Part shown: positions 36,341 through 43,939 of the stretch, in pieces
Position numbering within the stretch: the first letter of the stretch is position 1
Layout: every line of letters starts with the position of its first letter
Assembly: GCA_031275085.1 (NCBI GenBank)
Contig: JAISPG010000025.1
Location: 1 to 49,202 of the forward strand
Length of the DNA: 49,202 bases
From: Bacteroidales bacterium
GTDB taxonomy: Bacteria; Bacteroidota; Bacteroidia; Bacteroidales; ML635J-15
Direction of reading: 5' to 3'
The notes under the pieces: model-generated
What the model was told of the DNA's origin: nothing
Seen by the model: only the letters and a program-made list of their open reading frames with translations
Database searches by the model: none
Program-made: the position numbers and the translations under genes

Positions 36341-37344
36341 GCATATTTACTTCCGTCGTATGCCCATTTAATGTAAGTAGAGCCCCATGCGAAACCGGCT
36401 CCAAATGTAGCAATTATAATATTATCGCCCGGCTTTAATTCTTTTTCGTACTCCCATAAGCATAAAGGAATAGTTGCGGAAGTAGTATTTCCATATTTTG
36501 CAATTGTCATCATTACTTTATCAGTCCCTACTCCCATCCTTTTCGCAGTAGCTTCAATAATTCTCATGTTAGCCTGATGTGGAACAAGATATTTCAATGT
36601 TTCCGGTGTAAGATTATATCTTTCCATCATTCTTACCGACACATCAGCCATTTTTGAAACTGCCCATTTAAAAACAGGTTGTCCTTCCTGATATATAAAA
36701 TGCTGGCGTTTCAGGATTGTTTCAAAAGTAGCAGGCTTCAATGAACCTCCTGCAACCTGATGAAGGTGATGACGTCCGGATCCATCTACATGCATTATGG
36801 AATCAATGAGTCCATTACCATCTGTGTAAGGTTCCAATAATACAGCTCCGGCACCGTCTCCAAAAATAGGAGAAGTATTTCTATCATTATAGTCTACAAT
36901 CGACGACATTTTATCTGCACCAACTACAATAACTTTTCGGTGAGAACCACTTTCTACGAATTTTGATGCAGTAACAAGTGAAAAAAGAAAACTGGAACAT
37001 CCTGCATTAAGATCATATCCGAAAGCATTTTTTATTCCTACTTTGTCACAAATAATATTTGCAGTTGCCGGGAATTGCATATCAGGAGTAACGACTCCGC
37101 ATATAAGCATGTCAATTTCATCAGGAGATGTGTTTGTCTTTTCCAAAAGCTGATTTACAGCTTCTGTTGCCATATCTGAAGTAGCTTTACCATCTTCTAA
37201 TAAAATATGTCTTTCTTTTATACCAATACGTTCCATTATCCATTCATCTGAAGTATCTACCATTTTAGATAATTCTTCATTAGTGAGAATATATGGAGGA
37301 ACGTATCCGCCAACTCCTGTTATTGCTGCTCTAACTTGTGCCAT
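36334..37344 (-). CDS. fabH: Beta-ketoacyl-ACP synthase III
   Basis: A 336-aa cytosolic enzyme that starts fatty-acid synthesis by condensing an acyl-CoA with malonyl-ACP. The catalytic triad is visible: Cys116 in NAGCSSFLFS, His in VPHQANMRI (about residue 259), and Asn in YGNTTSATIP (about 289). The C-terminal GAGFAWGS motif is present. Usual length. Its start lies inside the 3' end of plsX (14-base overlap), so it is co-transcribed with plsX and rpmF. Confidence 0.96.
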   Translation of the reverse strand: MAQVRAAITGVGGYVPPYILTNEELSKMVDTSDEWIMERIGIKERHILLEDGKATSDMATEAVNQLLEKTNTSPDEIDMLICGVVTPDMQFPATANIICDKVGIKNAFGYDLNAGCSSFLFSLVTASKFVESGSHRKVIVVGADKMSSIVDYNDRNTSPIFGDGAGAVLLEPYTDGNGLIDSIMHVDGSGRHHLHQVAGGSLKPATFETILKRQHFIYQEGQPVFKWAVSKMADVSVRMMERYNLTPETLKYLVPHQANMRIIEATAKRMGVGTDKVMMTIAKYGNTTSATIPLCLWEYEKELKPGDNIIIATFGAGFAWGSTYIKWAYDGSKYAK

Positions 37345-38284
37345 AAGAAAATAATTTGGTAATCTTTTCCGAAAGTTTTGATTTACCGATCTCTTTTGTC
37401 AGTAAAATCATATTACATATAGCTATTTCATTACTGACTCCGTGTCCTACTACAACAGTTTTGTTAATTCCCAACACCGGAGTCCCACCGTAATTTTCAT
37501 AGTTATAATTATCAAAATAAGCATCACTAATATGTCTTTCTTTAACGATTTCGTAAAATGATTCAGTGTGTTTTAACACAATATTTCCGGTGAAACCATC
37601 AGTTATTATAACATCTACAATATCATCTTTATATAAATCGATACCTTCTACATTCCCGATGAAATTAAAATCTTTAGTTCCTTTCATCAACTGGTATGTG
37701 AGCTTAGTATTCGTATTTCCCTTACTTTCTTCTGATCCTATATTTAACAAGCCGACTTTAGGATTTTCAATACCCATTATATGTTTGGCGTAAAGATTCC
37801 CTACCAATGCATACTGATATAAAACTTCCGGTTTTGCATCAGCATTAATCCCCACATCAAGTATAAGGCTGTTTTTTCCTGATTTGTTAGGATAATAACA
37901 TGATATACAGGGACGTATAATTCCATCGACAACACCTATAACTGTAGTTGCTCCTACAAGCATGGAACCAGTATTCCCTGCACTTGCAAATCCATCTATT
38001 AAGTCGTTTTTTAAATAAAGGAATCCTTTCACTAAACTTGCATCTTGTTTTTCCTTAAATGATTTGACAGGATCATCTCCCATTTCTATTACATCTTTGG
38101 AATCAATAAGAACGAAATCAGCAGGATTTGAATTTAGTTCAGCGATCCTTTTTTTCATCTGATCTTCATTACCGAATAAAAACAATCGGTCCTCAGCATC
38201 TAGCTTTGTTCTTGCAAGAATAGCACCTTTTAATATTGCTTCAGGTGCATAATCTCCGCCCATTATGTCTATGCCGATCTTCAC
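37331..38284 (-). CDS. plsX: Phosphate acyltransferase PlsX
   Basis: A 317-aa peripheral enzyme making acyl-phosphate from acyl-ACP, the first step of phospholipid synthesis in the PlsX/PlsY route. Motifs: MKIGIDIMGGDYAPEAILKG at the N-terminus, SAGNTGSMLVGA near residue 100, LLDVGIN-type stretch (LILDVGINADAKPEVLYQYA), and VITDGFTGNIVLKHTES near 230. Usual length. It sits between rpmF and fabH, the classical order. Confidence 0.96.
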   Translation of the reverse strand: MKIGIDIMGGDYAPEAILKGAILARTKLDAEDRLFLFGNEDQMKKRIAELNSNPADFVLIDSKDVIEMGDDPVKSFKEKQDASLVKGFLYLKNDLIDGFASAGNTGSMLVGATTVIGVVDGIIRPCISCYYPNKSGKNSLILDVGINADAKPEVLYQYALVGNLYAKHIMGIENPKVGLLNIGSEESKGNTNTKLTYQLMKGTKDFNFIGNVEGIDLYKDDIVDVIITDGFTGNIVLKHTESFYEIVKERHISDAYFDNYNYENYGGTPVLGINKTVVVGHGVSNEIAICNMILLTKEIGKSKLSEKITKLFSYGTS

Positions 38285-38294
38285 GATAGGATGA

Positions 38295-38486
38295 CTAATT
38301 TATTTCAACAGTTTCTTTGCTAATTGCAAGTTTTCCTCTGTAATATCCACATTCCGGACATACATGGTGATATTGTACGGTAGCTCCACAATTTGAACAC
38401 TTTGCAAGTGTAGGTAAACTTGCTTTATAATGTGTACGACGTTTGTGTTTTCTTTGTTTTGATGTTTTTCTTTTTGGATGTGCCAT
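38295..38486 (-). CDS. rpmF: 50S ribosomal protein L32
   Basis: A 63-aa ribosomal protein with basic N-terminus MAHPKRKTSKQRKHKRRTHY and a zinc ribbon of four cysteines (Cys30, Cys33, Cys43, Cys46; KCSNCG and CPECG). It is 10 bases from plsX and 11 bases from the YceD-like gene, in the widely conserved yceD-rpmF-plsX-fabH cluster. Confidence 0.97.
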   Translation of the reverse strand: MAHPKRKTSKQRKHKRRTHYKASLPTLAKCSNCGATVQYHHVCPECGYYRGKLAISKETVEIN

Positions 38487-38497
38487 CGTTTTTCTTT

Positions 38498-39061
38498 TTA
38501 ATTGTTATTTACATCATTTTCTTTCTTTATCTCTATCAACTTTTCCCATCTTGCATCAACAACATCAAAAATGTTATTTTCTGAAATATGGACACTGTGT
38601 TCTTCTATAATTCTCAACATTTCAGGATTACATGTCGGATTCCCGTTTTTATCATTCGGATGATAATGAATAAAAGGGAGGGCGAAATGCGAAAATTCAT
38701 AAATAAACTGAGAAATATTAATTTCATTGGCATTTCTGTCTAATGTGACAAAATCTTCATTTGTATCGAAGTTAGTTTCATCACTTAATGCCACTGCTAT
38801 ATTATCAGCAAAATCAATTTCCTGGTTGTAATCATCAAGACATCTGTCGCATGGAAGAACAACATTACCACTTATTCGTATTTCCATGTTCAATGATGTC
38901 GATTTTTTATTTAATTTTACTTGTACGTCAAGACTTCCACCTTTTATTAAGCTTTTTTCAAAAAAATCGAAAAAAGCATCGTTAACAACAAATGAATATT
39001 TATATTCCTTATTGCTATCAAGACCATTCAAAGGTATACTATATTGACTTAAGTAGTTCAT
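38498..39061 (-). CDS. YceD/DUF177-family protein (rRNA accumulation)
   Basis: A 187-aa protein when started at the ATG ending at 39061 (MNYLSQYSIPLNGLDSNKEY). It belongs to the DUF177 family that precedes rpmF in most bacteria; plant and E. coli members are linked to 23S rRNA accumulation. The family Cys motif LPCDRCLDDY is present near residue 82, followed by the acidic EIDFADNIAV segment. An in-frame ATG at 39100 would give a longer protein, but the -7 box at 39098-39105 overlaps it, so the shorter start is preferred. Confidence 0.85.
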   Translation of the reverse strand: MNYLSQYSIPLNGLDSNKEYKYSFVVNDAFFDFFEKSLIKGGSLDVQVKLNKKSTSLNMEIRISGNVVLPCDRCLDDYNQEIDFADNIAVALSDETNFDTNEDFVTLDRNANEINISQFIYEFSHFALPFIHYHPNDKNGNPTCNPEMLRIIEEHSVHISENNIFDVVDARWEKLIEIKKENDVNNN

Positions 39062-39097
39062 TCTTAATATGTCAATTTTTTTTGCAAAAAATCCGTG

Positions 39098-39105
39098 CAA
39101 AGTTA
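39098..39105 (-). promoter_or_regulatory. -7 box of the yceD-rpmF-plsX-fabH operon
   Basis: The minus strand reads TAACTTTG (TAnnTTTG), about 37 bases upstream of the ATG at 39061. It overlaps the alternative upstream ATG and so decides the start. Confidence 0.6.
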
Positions 39106-39212
39106 TAAAAACAATTTATAAAACTGAAATATATTTTTGAAAAAATATACGTACAATTGTTTTCCAAACTTATTAAATAATTATTTTCTAGTATTATATA
39201 TAAAATAAATTT

Positions 39213-39839
39213 TTAATTTTTTATCCACACATTTGTTATTTCACCGATATATAGAGTATGGATTGAATTATCATCCTCATTATAGATTTTTTCAAAAAGT
39301 TCATCATCAGTAAAAGATTCTTTCTTAAATGGTTCTGAGTAAAGTTTCCTGCATTCGATTATCAATCTGGCTTCTTCGAATGCCATAGTTCCTGATTCCA
39401 GCTCTAATGATGTTAATCCGCTTTCTTTTACCTTGTCGGTATCACGTCCTGATTTTGTTCCGCATAATTGAAGAGCATCACGATAATTTTCTGAAAAGAA
39501 GCTTAATGTATAATAATCATTCTCTTCCAGAAATTCGTAAGTATAACGACTATCTCTTACCATTATAAAACTTGCATCTTTTCCCCATATTTCACCTAAT
39601 GCACCCCAGCTGGCAGTCATAGTATTAAATGACTCTTTGTTCCCTGAAGTAATCAACATCCAGTCCTGGCTTATTAGTTTAATAACATTATCAGGAATGT
39701 CTGTTGCGTTAATTTTTACAAATTCCTCTTCGTGGTTATTCGTAACAGTCGTTTCCACATTTTCATTATCTGATTTTTTATTTACACATGAACCGGCCAG
39801 GAATGTAAACATTACTATAACCAAAATACAATTTTTCAT
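39213..39839 (-). CDS. Flavin-reductase-like lipoprotein (FMN-binding split barrel)
   Basis: A 208-aa protein with a lipoprotein signal (FTFLAGSCVNKK, lipid attachment at Cys18) and a split-barrel domain like flavin reductases: WMLITSGNKESFNTMTASWG (about residues 58-77), then MVRDSRYTYEFLEENDYYTL, LQLCGTKSGRDTDKVKESGL, and ending LYIGEITNVWIKN. Cytosolic relatives bind FMN and reduce flavins or act as iron-binding flavoproteins. The lipoprotein signal puts this one outside the cytoplasm, which is unusual because reduced pyridine nucleotide is not available there. Single gene with its own -7 box. The fold assignment is by pattern. Confidence 0.8.
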   Translation of the reverse strand: MKNCILVIVMFTFLAGSCVNKKSDNENVETTVTNNHEEEFVKINATDIPDNVIKLISQDWMLITSGNKESFNTMTASWGALGEIWGKDASFIMVRDSRYTYEFLEENDYYTLSFFSENYRDALQLCGTKSGRDTDKVKESGLTSLELESGTMAFEEARLIIECRKLYSEPFKKESFTDDELFEKIYNEDDNSIHTLYIGEITNVWIKN

Positions 39840-39866
39840 AAATTATTTTTTTTATTTTATTATTCG

Positions 39867-39874
39867 CAAAAATA
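39867..39874 (-). promoter_or_regulatory. -7 box for the flavin-reductase-like lipoprotein
   Basis: The minus strand reads TATTTTTG (TAnnTTTG), 28 bases upstream of the start codon. Confidence 0.5.
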
Positions 39875-40083
39875 AAATTAAATATCCTAATCAGAAAATT
39901 GTTTCATTACCAATCTTAAATATAAAATAAGATATTTTGTTTTTTTAAAATTTTTAAATCAAAACATATAACCATATTTACTGCAAATTTTAAACAAACT
40001 AAAGTTATGAAAACATTAAATAAAGTTCGTTTTGTTAATATTTTTCAGGAAAACAGCAGGATAAGACATCAATCATAATATTG

Positions 40084-40232
40084 TATCAAAGTGAAATATA
40101 ATTCAGTTTAAATTCGTGGTTTCAACTTCTCCTTCGGCTCCGCTCAGGGATCGACTCAACCACCGGTGACTGAGCGAAACCAAAGTCATAAACGCGGAAA
40201 TATTTAAGCATGAATTATATTTCACTTTGATA
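40084..40232. mobile_element. 149-bp MITE-like element with perfect 22-bp terminal inverted repeats
   Basis: Left end at 40084-40105 (starts TATCAAAGTGAAATATAA) and right end at 40211-40232 are perfect 22-bp inverted repeats. The interior is clearly more GC-rich than the flanks and contains nested inverted segments: CGCTCAG ... CTGAGCG and GGTTTC ... GAAACC. Interior wording such as CTTCGGCTCCGCTCAG resembles palindromes I recall as dispersed in Bacteroidota genomes. No coding capacity. No clear target duplication. Confidence 0.65.
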
Positions 40233-40294
40233 TTACAAATAATTAAAATCTAAAGTTTTTATTACATAATAATAATTTTTTAAAAACACAGTTA

Positions 40295-40302
40295 TATATT
40301 TG
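40295..40302 (+). promoter_or_regulatory. -7 box for porT
   Basis: TATATTTG matches TAnnTTTG, only 13 bases before the TTG start codon, so the transcript leader is probably under 10 nt. Confidence 0.55.
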
Positions 40303-40315
40303 TAGAAAAAATACA

Positions 40316-41056
40316 TTGAATAAATTTATAGTAATTATATCATTAAGCTTTTTGAGTATATCTGTATTCGCTCAAAGAGAAAAACCTAAGAATCTGCCTA
40401 AACTTGACCAGCAAACGGCACACTTTGGTTATTCTTTAGGGCTTAATATGATGGATTTTGTTATCAGACCTTCAGACAATTTTTTGATCAGTACGCCTCA
40501 TGATACTGTTTATGCTGTAGAGATTAACAGATATGTCGGATTTAATGTAAACATGATAGCAAATCTACGCCTGGCAAAATACTTTGATATAAGATTTCTT
40601 CCCGGACTTAATTTTGGTCAACGTATGTTAGTATACAAACATAAAAAACAGGGTGAATTACGCAGACATTCAATGATGATAGAATCTGCATTCCTGGATT
40701 TACCTATAATGTTGAAATACCGGGCAGAACGCATAAATAACTGGCGTCCTTTTTTAATTGCCGGAGGATCTGTCAGGATAGATATGGCTTCACAGAAAAA
40801 AATAAACCCTGACGATATGCCTAAAATAAGATTGAAACCCTTTGATTGTTACTATGAAGTTGGCATGGGAGTTGATTTTTTTCTGGAATATTTTATGTTT
40901 GGCATAGAACTTAAAGGATCATGGGGAATATTTAATACAGTTGCTTACGATAATACACAATATACTGAATATTTTAAGAGACTAAATTCCAGAATGCTGA
41001 TTTTGTCGTTCCATTTTGAAGGTGGAAAAATTGACAAAATCAAATGGTGGGACTAA
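40316..41056 (+). CDS. porT: PorT-like outer-membrane beta-barrel protein of T9SS
   Basis: A 246-aa outer-membrane protein with a signal peptide (MNKFIVIISLSFLSISVFAQ if TTG is read as Met). It continues into an eight-stranded barrel pattern: TAHFGYSLGLNMMDFVIRP, VEINRYVGFNVNMIANLRLA, FDIRFLPGLNFGQRMLVY, SAFLDLPIMLKYRAERINNW, YYEVGMGVDFFLEYFMFGIE. This matches PorT, a protein required for T9SS in P. gingivalis and Flavobacterium. No ATG is available near the N-terminus, so TTG at 40316 is the best start, immediately ahead of the signal peptide and shortly after a good -7 box. Unlinked to porZ, as is usual. Confidence 0.8.
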   Translation: MNKFIVIISLSFLSISVFAQREKPKNLPKLDQQTAHFGYSLGLNMMDFVIRPSDNFLISTPHDTVYAVEINRYVGFNVNMIANLRLAKYFDIRFLPGLNFGQRMLVYKHKKQGELRRHSMMIESAFLDLPIMLKYRAERINNWRPFLIAGGSVRIDMASQKKINPDDMPKIRLKPFDCYYEVGMGVDFFLEYFMFGIELKGSWGIFNTVAYDNTQYTEYFKRLNSRMLILSFHFEGGKIDKIKWWD

Positions 41057-41088
41057 CCCATTTTAGCTATATAAAAAATTAAGTAAGA

Positions 41089-42642
41089 ATGCTTAAAGAA
41101 ATAGACTTTATCTTTTCCCCGTCACAATTTTTCAATAAGGAATATATTTTAAATTCAATAGCAGATAAATGTAATATTTCTCCCGGCGATATAAAAAATT
41201 TCAGGATAATCAGGAAATCTATTGATGCGCGTAAAGGAGTTAAATATAATGTCAGATTACAGTTTGTAACAGGTAATGATCAGTTTCCTGCCTTATCGGG
41301 AACATTTGAATTTAAAGATGTTTCAAGATCAGAAGCTGTTATAATTATTGGTGCCGGTCCTGCAGGATATTTCGCAGCAATTGAATGTCTGCTCTGCGGC
41401 TTAAAACCGGTTGTGCTCGAACGAGGCAAATCAATAGACGACAGGAAACATGATATTGCAAAAATAAACAGAGAACATATTTTGAATCCCGAATCAAACT
41501 ATGCTTTTGGAGAAGGAGGAGCCGGAACTTATTCGGATGGAAAATTATATACAAGGAGCAAAAAGCGCGGAGATATTACCGAAATATTGCAACTGTTAAA
41601 TTTTTTCGGGGCACCGGAAGATATTTTAATAGATTCTCACCCGCACATAGGAACCGACAAGTTACCGGTCATAATGAAAAATATCCGTAACAAGATCATT
41701 GAATGTGGCGGAGAAGTTCATTTTAATACAAAAGTTACAAATCTTATTATTGATAAAGGCATAATTCATGGGGTTATAACTTCTGAGAGAGTGGGTTTTC
41801 AGGCACAAAATGTAATACTGGCTACCGGGCATTCTGCAAGGGATGTTTATTATTTTCTTGATTCGCAGGCTGTTATAATGGAAGAAAAAGGTTTTGCCAT
41901 GGGGATACGTGTAGAACACCCTCAGGAACTAATTGACAGTATTCAGTATAAACGTTCCGGTCGTGGAGAATATCTTCCTCCTGCAACATATAATATTGTA
42001 AAACAAATAAACGGAAGAGGAGTATATTCATTTTGTATGTGTCCGGGAGGAACAATAGTAAATGCCTCTACCGATAAAGAACAAATAGTGGTTAACGGAA
42101 TGTCCAATTCCAGAAGAAATTCTCCGTTTGCTAATTCCGGTATTGTAGTGGAATTACGCCCTGAAGATTTTTATTCTTATTCCGAAAAGAAAATATTTTC
42201 GGGATTAGAGTTTCAAAAATATTTTGAAAGAATGGCTTTTCAAAATAGTGCATCGGGTTTATCTGCTCCTGCACAAAGATTAGGAGATTTTGTAAAAGGA
42301 AAGATTTCTTCGGATTTACCGAAATGTTCCTATTATCCAGGACTGATAAACAGTCCGTTACATTTTTGGCTTCCTGAAATTATTGGAGAAAGGTTAAGAT
42401 CTGGATTTAAGGAATTTGACAAACAGATGAAAGGATTTTTAACAAATGAAGCCGTAGTTGTAGGAGTGGAATCCAGAACAAGCAGCCCTGTTAAAATATT
42501 AAGAGATACGGAAACTTTTAACAGTATAAATATTAAAGGACTTTATCCATGCGGCGAAGGATCCGGCTATGCCGGAGGTATTGTTTCCAGTGCTATAGAC
42601 GGCCGACAGGCAATAAAAAAACTGAAAGTTAAAAGTCTCTAA
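41089..42642 (+). CDS. FAD-dependent oxidoreductase (COG2509-type)
   Basis: A 517-aa cytosolic flavoprotein. An N-terminal domain of about 80 residues (SPGDIKNFRIIRKSIDARKG) precedes the Rossmann FAD-binding motif IIGAGPAGYFAAIECLLCG near residues 85-103. GEGGAGTYSDGKLYTR follows near 143, ATGHSARDVYYFL near 247, and near the C-terminus GLYPCGEGSGYAGGIVSSA, the second FAD contact. This is the layout of the uncharacterised 'NAD(FAD)-utilizing dehydrogenase' family; substrate unknown. It is 32 bases after porT on the same strand and may be co-transcribed. Confidence 0.88.
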   Translation: MLKEIDFIFSPSQFFNKEYILNSIADKCNISPGDIKNFRIIRKSIDARKGVKYNVRLQFVTGNDQFPALSGTFEFKDVSRSEAVIIIGAGPAGYFAAIECLLCGLKPVVLERGKSIDDRKHDIAKINREHILNPESNYAFGEGGAGTYSDGKLYTRSKKRGDITEILQLLNFFGAPEDILIDSHPHIGTDKLPVIMKNIRNKIIECGGEVHFNTKVTNLIIDKGIIHGVITSERVGFQAQNVILATGHSARDVYYFLDSQAVIMEEKGFAMGIRVEHPQELIDSIQYKRSGRGEYLPPATYNIVKQINGRGVYSFCMCPGGTIVNASTDKEQIVVNGMSNSRRNSPFANSGIVVELRPEDFYSYSEKKIFSGLEFQKYFERMAFQNSASGLSAPAQRLGDFVKGKISSDLPKCSYYPGLINSPLHFWLPEIIGERLRSGFKEFDKQMKGFLTNEAVVVGVESRTSSPVKILRDTETFNSINIKGLYPCGEGSGYAGGIVSSAIDGRQAIKKLKVKSL

Positions 42643-42655
42643 CTGAAAGTTTTTA

Positions 42656-42663
42656 TAACTTTG
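42656..42663 (+). promoter_or_regulatory. -7 box for the LysE-family exporter
   Basis: TAACTTTG (TAnnTTTG) 36 bases upstream of the start codon at 42700 and just past the previous gene's stop. Confidence 0.5.
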
Positions 42664-42699
42664 TCTTTCAATTTTTAATTTCACGAACTTTCAACTATT

Positions 42700-43308
42700 A
42701 TGAACATTTGGGGATTTATAGCTACAGCAATTGTTTTAACTATAATGCCGGGACCGGATATTTTATTTGTCCTTACACAAAGCATTTCACGCGGCAAGAA
42801 AGCCGGTATGGTTTTTGCAGCAGGACTTTGTACCGGACTTATTTTTCATATTGCGGCATTAAGTCTGGGGCTTTCGGTCTTAATAAAAGAATCACCGGAT
42901 ACATTTATTTTACTGAAGGTCTTCGGAGCTGCTTATTTGGTTTTTCTTGGGATAAAGTCTTTTTTGGGAAGAAATAAAGCTTCATTCAGATTAAATTATG
43001 AAAAAATAGACTCCAGGAAACTATATACCAAAGGTATTCTTATGAATTTACTGAATCCTAAAGTCATTTTGTTCTTTCTTGCATTTTTTCCTCAATTCAT
43101 TGATATAAACTCACCTAATACTGCTATTCAAATATGTTTTCTGGGATTTTTATTTATTATTCAGGCTTTTATTATTTTTTCTACTGTTGCAATCCTTGCA
43201 GATAAGCTTTCTGAGAAAATAATGCAAAAGCCCAGAATGCCTTATATTATGAACATCATTGAATCTGTACTTTTTGTTGCTATAGGAATTAGTTTATTAT
43301 TCACTTAA
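42700..43308 (+). CDS. LysE-family amino-acid exporter
   Basis: A 202-aa inner-membrane protein with six hydrophobic segments. The family N-terminal motif MPGPDILFVLTQSISRGKKA is near residues 15-34, and the GILMNLLNPKVILFFLAFFP motif is near 110-129. RhtB/LysE proteins export amino acids such as threonine, homoserine lactone or lysine; the substrate is not readable. The stop overlaps tail-to-tail by 8 bases with the convergent HAD gene. Confidence 0.93.
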   Translation: MNIWGFIATAIVLTIMPGPDILFVLTQSISRGKKAGMVFAAGLCTGLIFHIAALSLGLSVLIKESPDTFILLKVFGAAYLVFLGIKSFLGRNKASFRLNYEKIDSRKLYTKGILMNLLNPKVILFFLAFFPQFIDINSPNTAIQICFLGFLFIIQAFIIFSTVAILADKLSEKIMQKPRMPYIMNIIESVLFVAIGISLLFT

Positions 43309-43927
43309 GATAATTTTCCCAGATCTCCAGCTCCGTCAGGTTATTGTCCTTTAACCATATTGTTTCGATTCCAAGCATTTCGGCAGCATAAATATTTTCA
43401 TAGTTATCATCAATGAATAATGTTTCTGCCGGATTAATTCCTGCATCATCAATAACAAATTTATAAATATCCGGATAGGGTTTTTTCATTCCAACCTTAT
43501 GGGAAAAATATGCTTTTTCAGTAAGAGCTTCCAGTCCGTCGATTCTGAACTGTGTTTGCAACATACCTGTATAATAATCGTAATGTATGGCATTTGTATT
43601 ACTTAAAACGAATGTCCTGAACTTATTTTTTAACTTTTGTAATAATTCTATTCTTTCCGGAGGAAAATCAACTATCAGTGTATTCCAACAATCTTTTATT
43701 ATTTTATCAGATAAATCTGTTTTTGTGATTTCACGAAATTCGTTATAAAATTCTTCGGCTGATATCATTCCCGTTTCCAGGCGGTCAAATATTTCTGTTT
43801 GAGCTGCTAATGAATATAATACGCTAAAATTTTTTAATCCATATTGGGAAAAAGCTATTTCGCATAGTTTTATATCAATATTCAGGATCACATTTCCTAA
43901 GTCAAATATAAAGTTTTTTATTTTCAT
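43301..43927 (-). CDS. HAD-superfamily phosphatase, YihX-like
   Basis: A 208-aa cytosolic hydrolase. Motif I is FDLGNVILNID (nucleophile Asp9), motif II is VLSNTNAIHYDYY near residue 111, motif III Lys is in VGMKKPYPDIYKF near 152, and motif IV is LFIDDNYENIYAAEMLGIET. The DLGNV form and helical cap resemble E. coli YihX (alpha-D-glucose-1-phosphatase). The physiological substrate is unknown. It follows the esterase-like gene on the same strand by 12 bases, so they are probably co-transcribed. Confidence 0.9.
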   Translation of the reverse strand: MKIKNFIFDLGNVILNIDIKLCEIAFSQYGLKNFSVLYSLAAQTEIFDRLETGMISAEEFYNEFREITKTDLSDKIIKDCWNTLIVDFPPERIELLQKLKNKFRTFVLSNTNAIHYDYYTGMLQTQFRIDGLEALTEKAYFSHKVGMKKPYPDIYKFVIDDAGINPAETLFIDDNYENIYAAEMLGIETIWLKDNNLTELEIWENYLK

Positions 43928-43939
43928 ATAATTATTTTT

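Larger units (their letters stand above)
39840..40315. other. Divergent intergenic region with a 149-bp inverted-repeat element
   Basis: 476 bases between the leftward flavin-reductase-like gene and rightward porT. It contains the leftward -7 box, AT-rich DNA, the inverted-repeat element at 40084-40232 and the porT -7 box. No gene is supported. Confidence 0.65.

Noticed and set aside
39062..39100. Upstream ATG for the YceD-like protein
   Set aside because: The -7 box at 39098-39105 overlaps this codon, so a transcript would start downstream of it.
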